A DNA stretch of 64,000 nucleotides from Ananas comosus (lineage: Eukaryota; Streptophyta; Magnoliopsida; Poales; Bromeliaceae), in assembly GCF_001540865.1 (NCBI RefSeq), contig NC_033638.1:3386342-3450341 (forward strand), written 5' to 3'. Under the pieces are notes generated by a model. That model did no database searches. It was not told where the DNA came from and worked only from the letters and a program-made list of their open reading frames with translations. A program made the position numbers and the translations under genes. Below, in pieces: positions 58,601-64,000 of this stretch (the first letter of the stretch is position 1; each line of letters starts with the position of its first letter).

Positions 58601-61600
58601 ATAATAGCGCTAAACCTTTTAAACCCGGCTATATCATTTTGGGCAGTGGTGAGGCCCGAGAGGTTAAAAGAGTTAAGCGTTCTAGAGCTAGAATAGTTCT
58701 AGGATGGGTGACCCCCTGGGAAGTGGGGCATCATATAGTCATATAAGCATGAATTAAAAGGAATAAAGTTCCAAACAAAAAAAAAAAACATCTTGCATTG
58801 AGATGTTTAGCTAAAAATTTCCTGTTCATCTTTCGTACCGTTCTACCAAGGAGAAAAGCAGCTGTTGCACCAATTGTTGCTCCAATAGAGTCAGCAATAA
58901 AGCCGATAGGCAAACCAAAGAGATAACCACCTCCAAGCTGCATATTAACAACATATGTGAAAATAAGTCACCGTGACATTAAGAAGGAAACAATATTCAA
59001 TAACATAAATACATTTTAGATCATGTTGGAAGAAAAGGACGGTAACTTCTCGACTGTATATAATGAAGCTAAGCAAACAGGATTTGACAAGTGATGAACA
59101 TCAACAAACTAAATCATTGTCTTTAAATAAAATATTTAATGCAACTAGACTACTTAAGTGAATTACCGTTCATTAATATTGTTGAACTCTAATTAATTTA
59201 TAATTTTCTGAAGCAGTGTTCTCAAAAGTGCATACTTAATTCATGTCAGTGATGCAGAATAGTCTGCCTTCTTTCAAGCATATGAGCGTTACAAATGTTA
59301 GCACAGTAAGTTCTTCAGTAAGAATTAATTAAACCATTAAGTAAAAGACAACCAACCATTAGGAGAATACATGACCCAATCGACTGCCTATAGATCGAAG
59401 CAATAGAAGGGGGGGAAAGCAACAGCAACAGCAGTACAACAGCAAGTAAGAAATGTTTCCAATTAGGAATCTTCTTCGACCTTCTCTATCGATTCATGGC
59501 TCCTTGAGATCTCACCAAGGGTACAGTTGATACAATTTCCCCAAAGAGATATCACCAAAGCTCTAGTGGCAGTTACATCAAACTTAATAGAGAGGAATTG
59601 GAGCATCATGATGCCATTGATATCACAGATCAGTTCTTCGAGCTCATTAGACTTATAATATGCTTATATCTTGCAATCTATACTGCTAATTAATTAACTT
59701 AGTAAGCCTAACAGTGTTATAAAATATAAGTCCAAACAAGAATTCATGTGCAGTCAACATGGGTTATATTTACATTCTCATATGTACTGACATGGTATGG
59801 GCACTGCTCAACCCTTGTCAATGGCAAAATCTTAGGTTTTTCACCCTTTTCAGTGAAAAACAGTTCAGAATTACTTACTGAACTGTTTTATTCTATTATT
59901 CATATATTTCAACTATTCACACATTTAGATGACCCGATGAAATGAAAGGTTAATCTGAGAAATTTTAACTCCAACCAATATGTAGCCCTTATTTTTCCAT
60001 AAACACAAATAAGTTTAGGGAAACTTCAAATAGCCCCCTTGTGGTTTAGCGTATTTTCAATTTGGTACCCTGTGGTTTGAAAACATTTCACTTTGCTATC
60101 TTGTGGTTTTATGTTTACTTCACCATCAAGACTTGATGTCAAGTACGGTACTAGAAGTGCTAAAATTAGTAAACCACAAGGTATTAAAGTGATATATTTT
60201 ATGATCCACATGGGTAGCAAAGTGAAAAAGTGGTGCTAAACTACAAAGGGGCCGTTTGAAGTTTTAACAAAAGAGATAAGGGCGGTACTAATGGAAAGCG
60301 AAAACAGAAACGGAGAAACCACAGAGTACTTAAGTGATACAGTTAAAACAACAAGGTACTAGAGTGAAAAAGCAGTAAACCACAACCACAAGGGGGTTAT
60401 CTGAAGTTTTCCTGTAAGTTAATAATAAATTGATGAAATTAGTAGCAAACATGATAGGTCTTTTAATTTGATTCATCATAAGCATCAAGCATGCATTTGC
60501 ATTAAAGATTTCAATGAAATTAATAACTAATTTCAAAGAAACTTAGCTTTCCTGAAAATTTTTAAATCTCAATGTAATGAAATCCTATTTTACTTTGAAG
60601 AAATTTCTTTGAAACTAGTAGGCAATTTCACCAATAGAGTGCAAAGAAGATTAAATTAGAGCACATCTAAGGGCAAATGGAATAAATTGCTGCCAAAAGT
60701 AACAAAAAACCTCTGCCAAAGTGTGTCAGCACAGGTGTATTTTTCTAGTGTGGACAAGGTAGTAGCTGCTGCATGTCAGCACAGCACTGTGTTATGCCAT
60801 AACATGCTGACTAATGCCATATAGTACGGAATATTGGTTGGCACTGTTACATGCCCCACCTCTTAAGTCCTCAGTTTCATACCTTCTTTACTCCTACCTT
60901 CAGTGATTTGTTGAACCCAAGCATAACTTGTCACCATTGCTTTCTTCACAAATTTAGTGCTAGTTTCAACAGTGGTATCAATCTGGATCTAAGACACCAA
61001 CACTTTCTTTTGAAAATCAAGCGCTTAGTTCCAAGTGGTACCAATCTGGATCTAAGATTATATTGACAGAAATCAAACTTCTAAAGTGTTAACTTTGACT
61101 CCGTATGTCATCTTTTGGATAAAATTAGGTTCCCTATGTACTCCACCATGAAAGAATTAATATTATATCATCTGATTCATCTCCCTTTTGAAATTTTGTC
61201 AGTCATCTTTAAATAAAAATTGCATTTCATATTCACCCTATAATGAAAGATTAAGACAAGATAATGTACTTATGTAATATTTGGTAATCTATTTGATCAT
61301 TTGTCACAAGTGAACTTCGAGGGTTCTCTTGGGCATAAGGGCATAACTATAATTGAGGGTATTACATCGACAAGTCAAAAAAATCAGTAAAAAGTATTAT
61401 GACTGGAACACCTTGAACTAACAAGTATCACATCTAGACCTCATTAAGCCATCAGTGAGCATATCAAACTTACTGAACAAATAATCAAGGTATTATCTTT
61501 CGACTTTGGATCCACTCAAGGACTTGGCCATCTTTCACCTTAGGTTGAACTCAAATCAAATCAAACAGAACCTAGGCGTCATGGACACAGGACACCGAAC

Positions 61601-63368
61601 ACGACACAACTCGGACACGGCGACTCGGCAGCTTCTAAAATATTAGGACGCGGACACGGCATGCACACCGCTAATAAAATATAATATTATTAATAATAAT
61701 AATATATATTTATTATATACGAAACATTAATTTTGTTAAATTTTATTATATTTCTCATACAAATAAAAATTAATAAAATTCTCATTGAAGGAAAGAAATT
61801 TTCCACCATACATAATTTATTTATATTGTCCAAAACAATTTGTATCAAAAAGCCAAAATATTTATCATCTTTGGCACGCGTCCATGGGGCTCCGCGTCGG
61901 ATACGAGTCCGACACGGACACACGAGTGTCTGACACGGACACAGAAGGCATATAGGAGTGTCCGTGATACATAGAATAGAACTTTAATACATATAATTGG
62001 AGTTCAATGAAACCAAATTAGACTATAATACATATAATTAGAGTTTAATTTAAATCAAATTAAACTCAAGTCTGATTGAACTCTAATACATAAAATTAGA
62101 GCCTAATCAATTCAAATCCAACTGACTAGGGTCTGGTCAATGCTTTAACTTAGAACATGTAACTAAGGTGAAGTCAGATGCAACTGGACTCTCAAACAAA
62201 TATGTAGAGGAACCCAATAAATTCAAATCTTGACTAGACTCTAACACATATACTTAAGAGTTTAATCTCAAATAGGTCCTAATACATATACTTAGGATCT
62301 GCTCAATTCAAATTAGATCCAACTAAGTCCAAACACATACTTAGGATTTGGTCACTCCACCTTAGGGTGGACCACAATTGAGCTAAAACATATATACTCG
62401 GGGCCCAACCAACTCTAATTCAGTTAACCTAAATCATATATACTTAGGGTCTGGTCAATGCTTCACTTAGAACATATAATTGAGGTGAAGTCAGATGCAA
62501 TTGGACTCTAAAACATATATGTAGAGCCCAATAAATTCAAATCTTGACTAGACTCTAACACAGAGTTTAATCTCAAATAGGTCCTAAAGCATATGTTTAG
62601 GATCTGCTCAATTCAAATCAGATCCAACTAAGTCCAAAACAGATATACTTAGGATTTGGTTATTCCTTCACCTTTGGGTGGACACAATTGAGCTAAAACA
62701 TATATACTTGGAGCCCAATCAACACTAACTCGGTTATTCTAAATCATATACTGGTTCAATCAATCGCAACACCTTAGAACATATAACTAGGATGCAAGCA
62801 AAATCAAACTCAATGTGACTGCCATGTCATCAAACTGAGCACTTTTTATGCTTTATCCATGTATACTGGGAGTATGCCCTTAATTAAGCCATGTAAGCCT
62901 ACAACAACCTATGCAATAAAACTCATCTTTTAATTGATTCTAGTCTATTTTATAATCAATATTTTGAAGGTGTCTTAATCGAAGGTATCCTAACATTTTA
63001 TGCAGGTAATAATAAATGTTTGCGTGTACTGGAAGCCATAAATCCAAAATACCTGAAACTCGTGTATATATATATACAAATAGTCATCTGAATCATGAAT
63101 ACTACCCTACAAGACCAAAAGATAAAATTTATCCTCTCCCACGCAAGGGGAGTTGTTTGTGGTCGCTCGTACTACTAAGTATGGCTTTATAGAAAATGTG
63201 TTTAAAAGAATGCTTAAAATAAGTAAATCAAAGCATCTGCATTCTCCTGATAGTACATGAAAGCAAAGAAAGTTCAACATTAAAAAAAATAAAAAGAAGA
63301 TAATCATGCTTACTGTTAAAACTGATGCTGGAACAGCTAGCACCGTTAAGGGAATATACGCAACAGCC
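35120..63368 (-). CDS. TVP38/TMEM64 family (VTT/DedA) membrane protein gene, 7 exons seen, 5' end outside window
   Basis: The one host gene here. Exons on the minus strand: 63314-63368, 58839-58937, 57710-57796, 56770-56886, 38671-38763, 36365-36395, 35120-35307. All six introns between them are GT-AG, and the frame is continuous over 222 residues to the stop. The protein has the VTT core: [28 protein letters not shown]...[61 protein letters not shown], then a last membrane segment and a charged tail with LVIKID. Plant members are polytopic endomembrane proteins related to scramblase-type TMEM41/VMP1/DedA proteins. The N-terminal exon(s) lie beyond 64000. One intron is 18 kb and full of transposons. 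No broken exon was found, so it is probably functional. Confidence 0.93.
35308..36364 (-). other. Intron of the TVP38-like gene (1057 bp)
   Basis: GT-AG intron. Contains T/A-rich tracts and a patch at about 36020-36200 with family-like words (CAGGTCGGACCTAGG), possibly a decayed MITE. No gene. Confidence 0.6.
36365..36395 (-). CDS. TVP38-like gene, 31-nt micro-exon
   Basis: Encodes [10 protein letters not shown] plus the first base of a Val codon. It is preceded by TTATTTCAG and followed by GTAAGTGC. It is short but needed to keep the frame and to complete the membrane segment continued in the last exon. Confidence 0.88.
36396..38670 (-). other. Intron of the TVP38-like gene (2275 bp)
   Basis: AT-rich GT-AG intron. 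A short direct repeat (AACCATCAGATCCACCACATTAACCT and its near copy about 90 bp on) lies at 37340-37470. No gene or clear transposon end found. Confidence 0.6.
38671..38763 (-). CDS. TVP38-like gene exon: [16 protein letters not shown]
   Basis: Thirty-one codons between TTGAACAG and GTAAGTTCC, encoding [20 protein letters not shown] and [11 protein letters not shown]. This is the strongly conserved segment after the reentrant-loop region of VTT proteins. Confidence 0.92.
40053..40586. mobile_element. Foldback MITE between microsatellites
   Basis: Inverted ends of about 190 bp beginning AGGCTAGTATACTATCGG and returning as CCGATAGTATACCAGCCT, so almost the whole 534 bp can fold back. A (TA)n(GA)n tract (39989-40050) leads in and a (CT)n tract (40585-40632) leads out, themselves complementary. 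No coding capacity. Confidence 0.75.
40667..40879. mobile_element. Second MITE of the same terminal type
   Basis: Ends GGCTATATACTATAATAACAC and (inverted) GTGCTATCGATAGTATTCCAGCC, 213 bp, flanked by TA-rich DNA. It shares the CTATCGATAGCAC-type end with the MITE at 40053-40586, so the two belong to related families. Confidence 0.6.
40950..41400. repeat. Degenerate repeat with 'constant-phrase' MITE words
   Basis: Words such as AAGTGATACATATTACAAACTACAAGG and AAGTGCAAACTTTTAAGCCACAAGG recall the MITE at 60018-60412 and a fragment at 39560-39740. Ends not found; no gene. Confidence 0.35.
41640..42262. repeat. AT-rich AAATTTGAATTCAAATTT-type tract 1
   Basis: About 620 bp built from random orders of AAATTTGAATT, TTTGAATTCAAA and related words, so that both strands look alike. 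No coding meaning. It borders the truncated 5' LTR of the decayed gypsy element. Confidence 0.6.
43577..44128 (-). mobile_element. Cassandra TRIM element with 5S-derived LTRs, complete
   Basis: Two 166-bp LTRs (43577-43742 and 43963-44128), a ~220-bp non-coding middle, a perfect ATATA duplication (43572-43576, 44129-44133), a primer site TGGTATCAGAGCC on the minus strand next to the 5' LTR (43963 side), and a G-run polypurine tract (a C-run at 43747 on plus). The LTRs contain the 3' two thirds of a 5S rRNA-like sequence, the signature of Cassandra elements. It codes for nothing and depends on other retrotransposons. Confidence 0.9.
43976..44041 (-). promoter_or_regulatory. 5S rRNA-derived Pol III promoter in the Cassandra LTR
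   Basis: On the minus strand: GTTAAGCGTGCT (box A of 5S genes, 44016-44027), a 15-nt spacer, then CCTAGGATGGGTGACC (intermediate element and box C). Spacing matches plant 5S rRNA. The 5' third of 5S is missing, so this is not a functional 5S gene. Confidence 0.75.
44585..44596 (+). other. Primer binding site of the decayed gypsy element
   Basis: TGGTATCAGAGC, an exact match to the tRNA-iMet type site, 8 nt after the 5' LTR end. Confidence 0.85.
45680..46345. mobile_element. MITE with AGTTTGGCCA ends, nested
   Basis: GGGGAGTTTGGCCACG at the left and CTGGCCAAACCACAG at the right are rough inverted ends. The interior is AT-rich with no credible gene. Boundaries are approximate. Confidence 0.45.
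46342..46662. mobile_element. MITE with AGTTAGTTAATTCG ends, nested
   Basis: AGTTAGTTAATTCG at the left is the exact inverse of CGAATTAACTAACT at the right. Internally it repeats AATTCGCGAATAATTCG, a self-complementary word, several times. No coding capacity. Confidence 0.6.
46663..46854 (-). repeat. Fragment of a long gypsy LTR
   Basis: Resembles 28660-28830 of the solo LTR: a GGCTCTGAAA word, GCGTGAGAACTATTAATCAATAG, CAGTGGGCAAGTC and CCCCACTAGGC. It ends at the N at 46855. Confidence 0.6.
46856..46983 (-). repeat. Partial Cassandra LTR
   Basis: Matches the last ~125 bp (plus orientation) of the Cassandra LTR at 43963-44128, from CTCCCGTCCTAGCACGC to GGGGTCTCACAATATA. The other half is missing exactly at the N, so the join may be an assembly product. 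Confidence 0.7.
48172..48512. mobile_element. MULE-type MITE with 10-bp target duplication
   Basis: Inverted ends AAGGATTTAAGTGCC / GGGCACTTAAAACCTT and a direct GTTTTTGGAT on both sides (48162-48171, 48513-48522). The interior is packed with GTGCCG/CGGCAC words, making a strong foldback. Duplications of 9-10 bp point to Mutator-like mobilisation. Inserted in the dead gypsy gag-pol. Confidence 0.75.
51552..53708 (+). repeat. 3' LTR of the decayed gypsy element
   Basis: Begins TGTCGCAAACTAAAC right after the purine run AGAAGGAGAAGA and ends near CGAGACATGAC. Its early part repeats words such as GAGTTCCGGAAC/GGTTCCGGAACC (51700-51930). It contains a weak form of the conserved LTR block (CATTGGGAACTTTTTTATATAG, TTTTCACTCC near 53270). 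Confidence 0.7.
53709..54270. other. Intron DNA, no gene seen
   Basis: AT-rich intron sequence after the 3' LTR. No repeat class recognised and no supported reading frame. Confidence 0.4.
54271..54570. mobile_element. PIF/Harbinger (Tourist)-like MITE
   Basis: Ends GGCCACATTTGGTATCA and TGGTACCAAACGAGGCC are inverted copies, and TAA flanks both sides, the 3-bp target site of PIF/Harbinger elements. 300 bp, non-coding. Confidence 0.65.
54840..55610. repeat. AT-rich AAATTTGAATTCAAATTT-type tract 2
   Basis: About 770 bp of the same word set as 41640-42262 (AAATTTGAATTC, TTTGAATTCAAA), also nearly strand-symmetric. The two tracts lie on either side of the decayed gypsy element in the same intron. 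Confidence 0.6.
55701..56456. mobile_element. TIR element (~130-bp arms) with a small open frame
   Basis: The left arm (AAGGGTACAGCTCTCTGTAAACATGTTG...) and right arm (inverse of AAGGGTTAATTGCATATTGC and CCCTGTAAACATAGCG) align over about 130 bp, with AAATATATC and GCAAAAGTCC words in both. 756 bp long. The target duplication is unclear because both flanks are A/T runs. No transposase; it contains an open frame of 120 codons. Confidence 0.65.
55860..56222 (+). CDS. Hypothetical 120-aa frame inside the TIR element
   Basis: ATG to TGA frame, 120 residues, Ser/Pro-rich at the start, charged later ([22 protein letters not shown]). It starts just inside the left arm and ends before the right arm. 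I do not recognise the protein. It may be a captured host fragment or chance. There is no membrane segment or known motif; expression is doubtful. Confidence 0.3.
   Translation: MSILSSQICPSKSPIVIIVQKCSPKNFQWSSSSSSSALKPNPIHHYCNFSHSFSPKPFLLSKIRKNHRENWIGSKQHEFDMGKATHVVDEWERRNSSYGFETSMEKRNNEEKEEFPLLGF
56770..56886 (-). CDS. TVP38-like gene exon: [20 protein letters not shown]
   Basis: Thirty-nine codons between TCTACAG and GTATGC. Encodes the most conserved VTT segment: [20 protein letters not shown], then [19 protein letters not shown]. The R-x-x-P-x-x-P core (RLVPLLP) is present. Confidence 0.95.
56887..57709 (-). other. Intron of the TVP38-like gene (823 bp)
   Basis: GT-AG intron, AT-rich, no mobile element ends recognised. 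Confidence 0.6.
57710..57796 (-). CDS. TVP38-like gene exon: [21 protein letters not shown]
   Basis: Twenty-nine codons from ATT after TTTGCAG to AAG before GTAAAATC. Encodes [17 protein letters not shown] and [12 protein letters not shown], the loop that links the two halves of the VTT domain. Confidence 0.93.
58174..58735 (+). mobile_element. Cassandra TRIM element, complete, plus strand
   Basis: Two 175-bp LTRs (58174-58348, 58561-58735) starting TGTGA, a perfect TAGTC duplication (58169-58173, 58736-58740), and a primer-site-like TAGTATCAGAGCC at 58351 (one change from TGGTATCAGAGCC). The middle (~210 bp) is non-coding. The LTRs hold the same 5S-like part as the element at 43577. The LTRs differ at many sites (for example GGATAGGTGACC versus GGATGGGTGACC), so the copy is older. 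It lies in the 1042-bp intron between two exons of the host gene, opposite to the gene's direction. Confidence 0.9.
58271..58337 (+). promoter_or_regulatory. 5S rRNA-derived segment in Cassandra LTR
   Basis: GTTAAGCGTGCT (58285-58296) is an intact 5S box A, followed after 15 nt by TTCTAGGATAGGTGACC and CTGGGAAG. The second LTR has box A changed to GTTAAGCGTTCT but keeps TTCTAGGATGGGTGACC. Known Cassandra LTRs are transcribed by Pol III from this region; activity here is inferred. Confidence 0.7.
58839..58937 (-). CDS. TVP38-like gene exon: [10 protein letters not shown]...FLLGRT
   Basis: Thirty-three codons between TATGCAG and GTACG. Encodes [20 protein letters not shown] and [13 protein letters not shown], the glycine-rich membrane hairpin of VTT proteins. 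The true start is not here; the ATG seen upstream lies in the intron. Confidence 0.95.
60018..60412. mobile_element. MITE with GGGAAACTTCAAATAGCCCCC ends
   Basis: The left end GGGAAACTTCAAATAGCCCC and the inverse of the right end (GGAAAACTTCAGATAACCCC) match, and both continue into CTTGTGGTTT words. The middle repeats AAGTGATA and GTAAACCACAAGG phrases. 395 bp, non-coding; a Mutator-like origin is possible. Confidence 0.6.
61570..61975. mobile_element. MITE-like block with ACACGGACACG ends
   Basis: CATGGACACAGGACACCG and ACTCGGACACGGCGAC at the left are mirrored by GAGTGTCCGTGATAC and CCGACACGGACACACGAG at the right, around an AT-rich centre (61675-61850). The ends are imperfect; no target duplication fixed. 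Confidence 0.5.
61985..63180 (+). repeat. Interspersed repeat, copy 2 (pairs with 3700-4518)
   Basis: Repeated CTCTAATACATATAATTAGAG and AACATATATACTTAGG units, then the tail TCTTAATCGAAGGTATCCTAAC, AATAAATGTTTGCGTGTACTGGAAGCC, GAATACTACC, AAAAGATAAAA. Same order and direction as copy 1. It also contains an internal direct duplication (about 62110-62400 against 62450-62710). Confidence 0.6.
63314..63368 (-). CDS. TVP38-like gene, most upstream exon in window
   Basis: 55 nt between TTGCAG and GTAAGC. Encodes [18 protein letters not shown] after one base of a split codon. The preceding exon(s) with the start codon and first membrane segment are outside the window. Confidence 0.93.
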
Positions 63369-64000
63369 CTGCAACAACAAGAAAATATTTACAAATTACC
63401 CATCACGACTGCAAATGCAAGATTTCCTTCATTTGGCCAACGTAATAGTTAGGCAAATACATGAACTCGTTCATCAAAACAATCTAGCATAGAAATTATA
63501 ACAAATTAAATGTATACCTGTATAAATAATGATACTGTTCCATTGGAGGTGGTTAGTAGATCAAGGAGTTTTGAATATCAACCGGGAATAAACAAAAGAA
63601 ATTTCGATGGTAGAAACTGCTATTCTCCATTTACATGTAACTAGATCTGTTTGAAATGACATTTTGAAATGATGGAATTTGTGAAATTGTCATGAATACC
63701 ATAAATCCATTAGAACAATTAGTTAAGCTACTTCATTTTAACTTATAAATTTGGAATATCAAAAATGATTTAGATGTCAAAATCATGAACCAAGTAAATG
63801 TTTGTCATAGCGCTAAATGCTCATTCTAAAAATACTTGTTGAATTTAATAAAAGACCCAGAGAAAGATGTTTTTGGTTCATCACTTGAAATCTTGTATAT
63901 GATGGCATGGATTATTGAATGATCTTGAAGCCTTACTCCTCATAGACAGATGGCTCAATTTATGTCGGCTAAATCATCATTTTACCAATTTTCATTTTCC
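63369..64000 (-). other. Intron of the TVP38-like gene, continuing past the window
   Basis: AT-rich; no exon with VTT-family words was found before the window ends. Confidence 0.6.

Larger units (their letters stand above)
58938..63313 (-). other. Intron of the TVP38-like gene (4376 bp)
   Basis: GT-AG intron holding a MULE-like MITE (60018-60412), an ACACGGACACG-rich MITE-like block (61570-61975) and the second copy of the repeat seen at 3700-4518. The rest is AT-rich and featureless. Confidence 0.75.

Noticed and set aside
58102..58746. Two small frames (72 and 78 codons) with similar ends
   Set aside because: They are similar because they lie in the two LTRs of one Cassandra element; LTR and 5S-like sequence, not genes.
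58731..58943. ATG at the start of the [10 protein letters not shown] frame as a true start
   Set aside because: The ATG lies in the intron two codons before the acceptor; the upstream exon at 63314-63368 joins in frame through canonical splice sites.
1..64000. CRISPR arrays, bacterial operons, Shine-Dalgarno sites, attachment sites
   Set aside because: All signals are plant nuclear; the direct repeats seen lack the regular repeat-spacer pattern.

Overview
This is a nuclear DNA window from a flowering plant. Three things support that: one spliced host gene with plant-type GT-AG introns, a dense nest of plant-type LTR retrotransposons, Helitrons, Mutator-like elements (MULEs) and Cassandra elements, and a captured piece of a karrikin-receptor-like gene. 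The very long Ty3/gypsy LTRs and the MITE styles look monocot-like (pineapple would fit), but that is a guess. Three single N characters (26267, 34100, 46855) show it comes from a draft assembly.

Layout. 1-2140 is a GC-rich imperfect-repeat island ending in a 64-bp tandem repeat. 2141-4518 is A/T- and GAGCCC-rich repeat DNA. 4519-14321 is a Ty3/gypsy chromovirus-like element with a truncated 5' LTR and two stop codons in gag-pol. It abuts 14322-17859, the 3' half of a Helitron (end of the helicase, an RPA1-like gene, terminal hairpin and CTAG end). 18796-24710 is a structurally intact Ty1/copia element on the minus strand, with LTRs identical by eye, a GAATC target duplication and an open 1286-codon gag-pol. 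24716-26463 is AT-rich and ends in a second Helitron-like terminus. 27058-34235 is a Mutator-like element with roughly 0.9-kb inverted arms and a perfect 9-bp target duplication. It carries a broken KAI2-like fragment and has been hit by two solo LTRs, each with its own 5-bp duplication.

From 35120 leftward-reading to beyond the right edge lies the one real host gene: a TVP38/TMEM64 (VTT/DedA, 'SNARE-associated Golgi') membrane-protein gene. Seven exons can be placed at 35120-63368, and its first exon(s) lie past 64000. Its introns are loaded with mobile DNA. One intron is 18,006 bp (38764-56769) and contains a decayed Ty3/gypsy element, a Cassandra TRIM, hAT-, MULE- and Harbinger-like MITEs and AT-rich palindromic tracts. 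A second Cassandra TRIM sits in the 58938-63313 intron.

Most unusual signals. (1) The copia element has no usable tRNA primer site. Where the site should be there is a 13-nt perfect complement to its own LTR, suggesting self-primed reverse transcription. (2) The MULE transduplicated a KAI2-like gene piece. (3) Six-copy clusters of the GTACCGGTAC palindrome sit at the same place in two different long LTRs, and the truncation point of a 5' LTR falls in such a palindrome. (4) The Cassandra LTRs carry 5S rRNA-derived Pol III promoter sequence.
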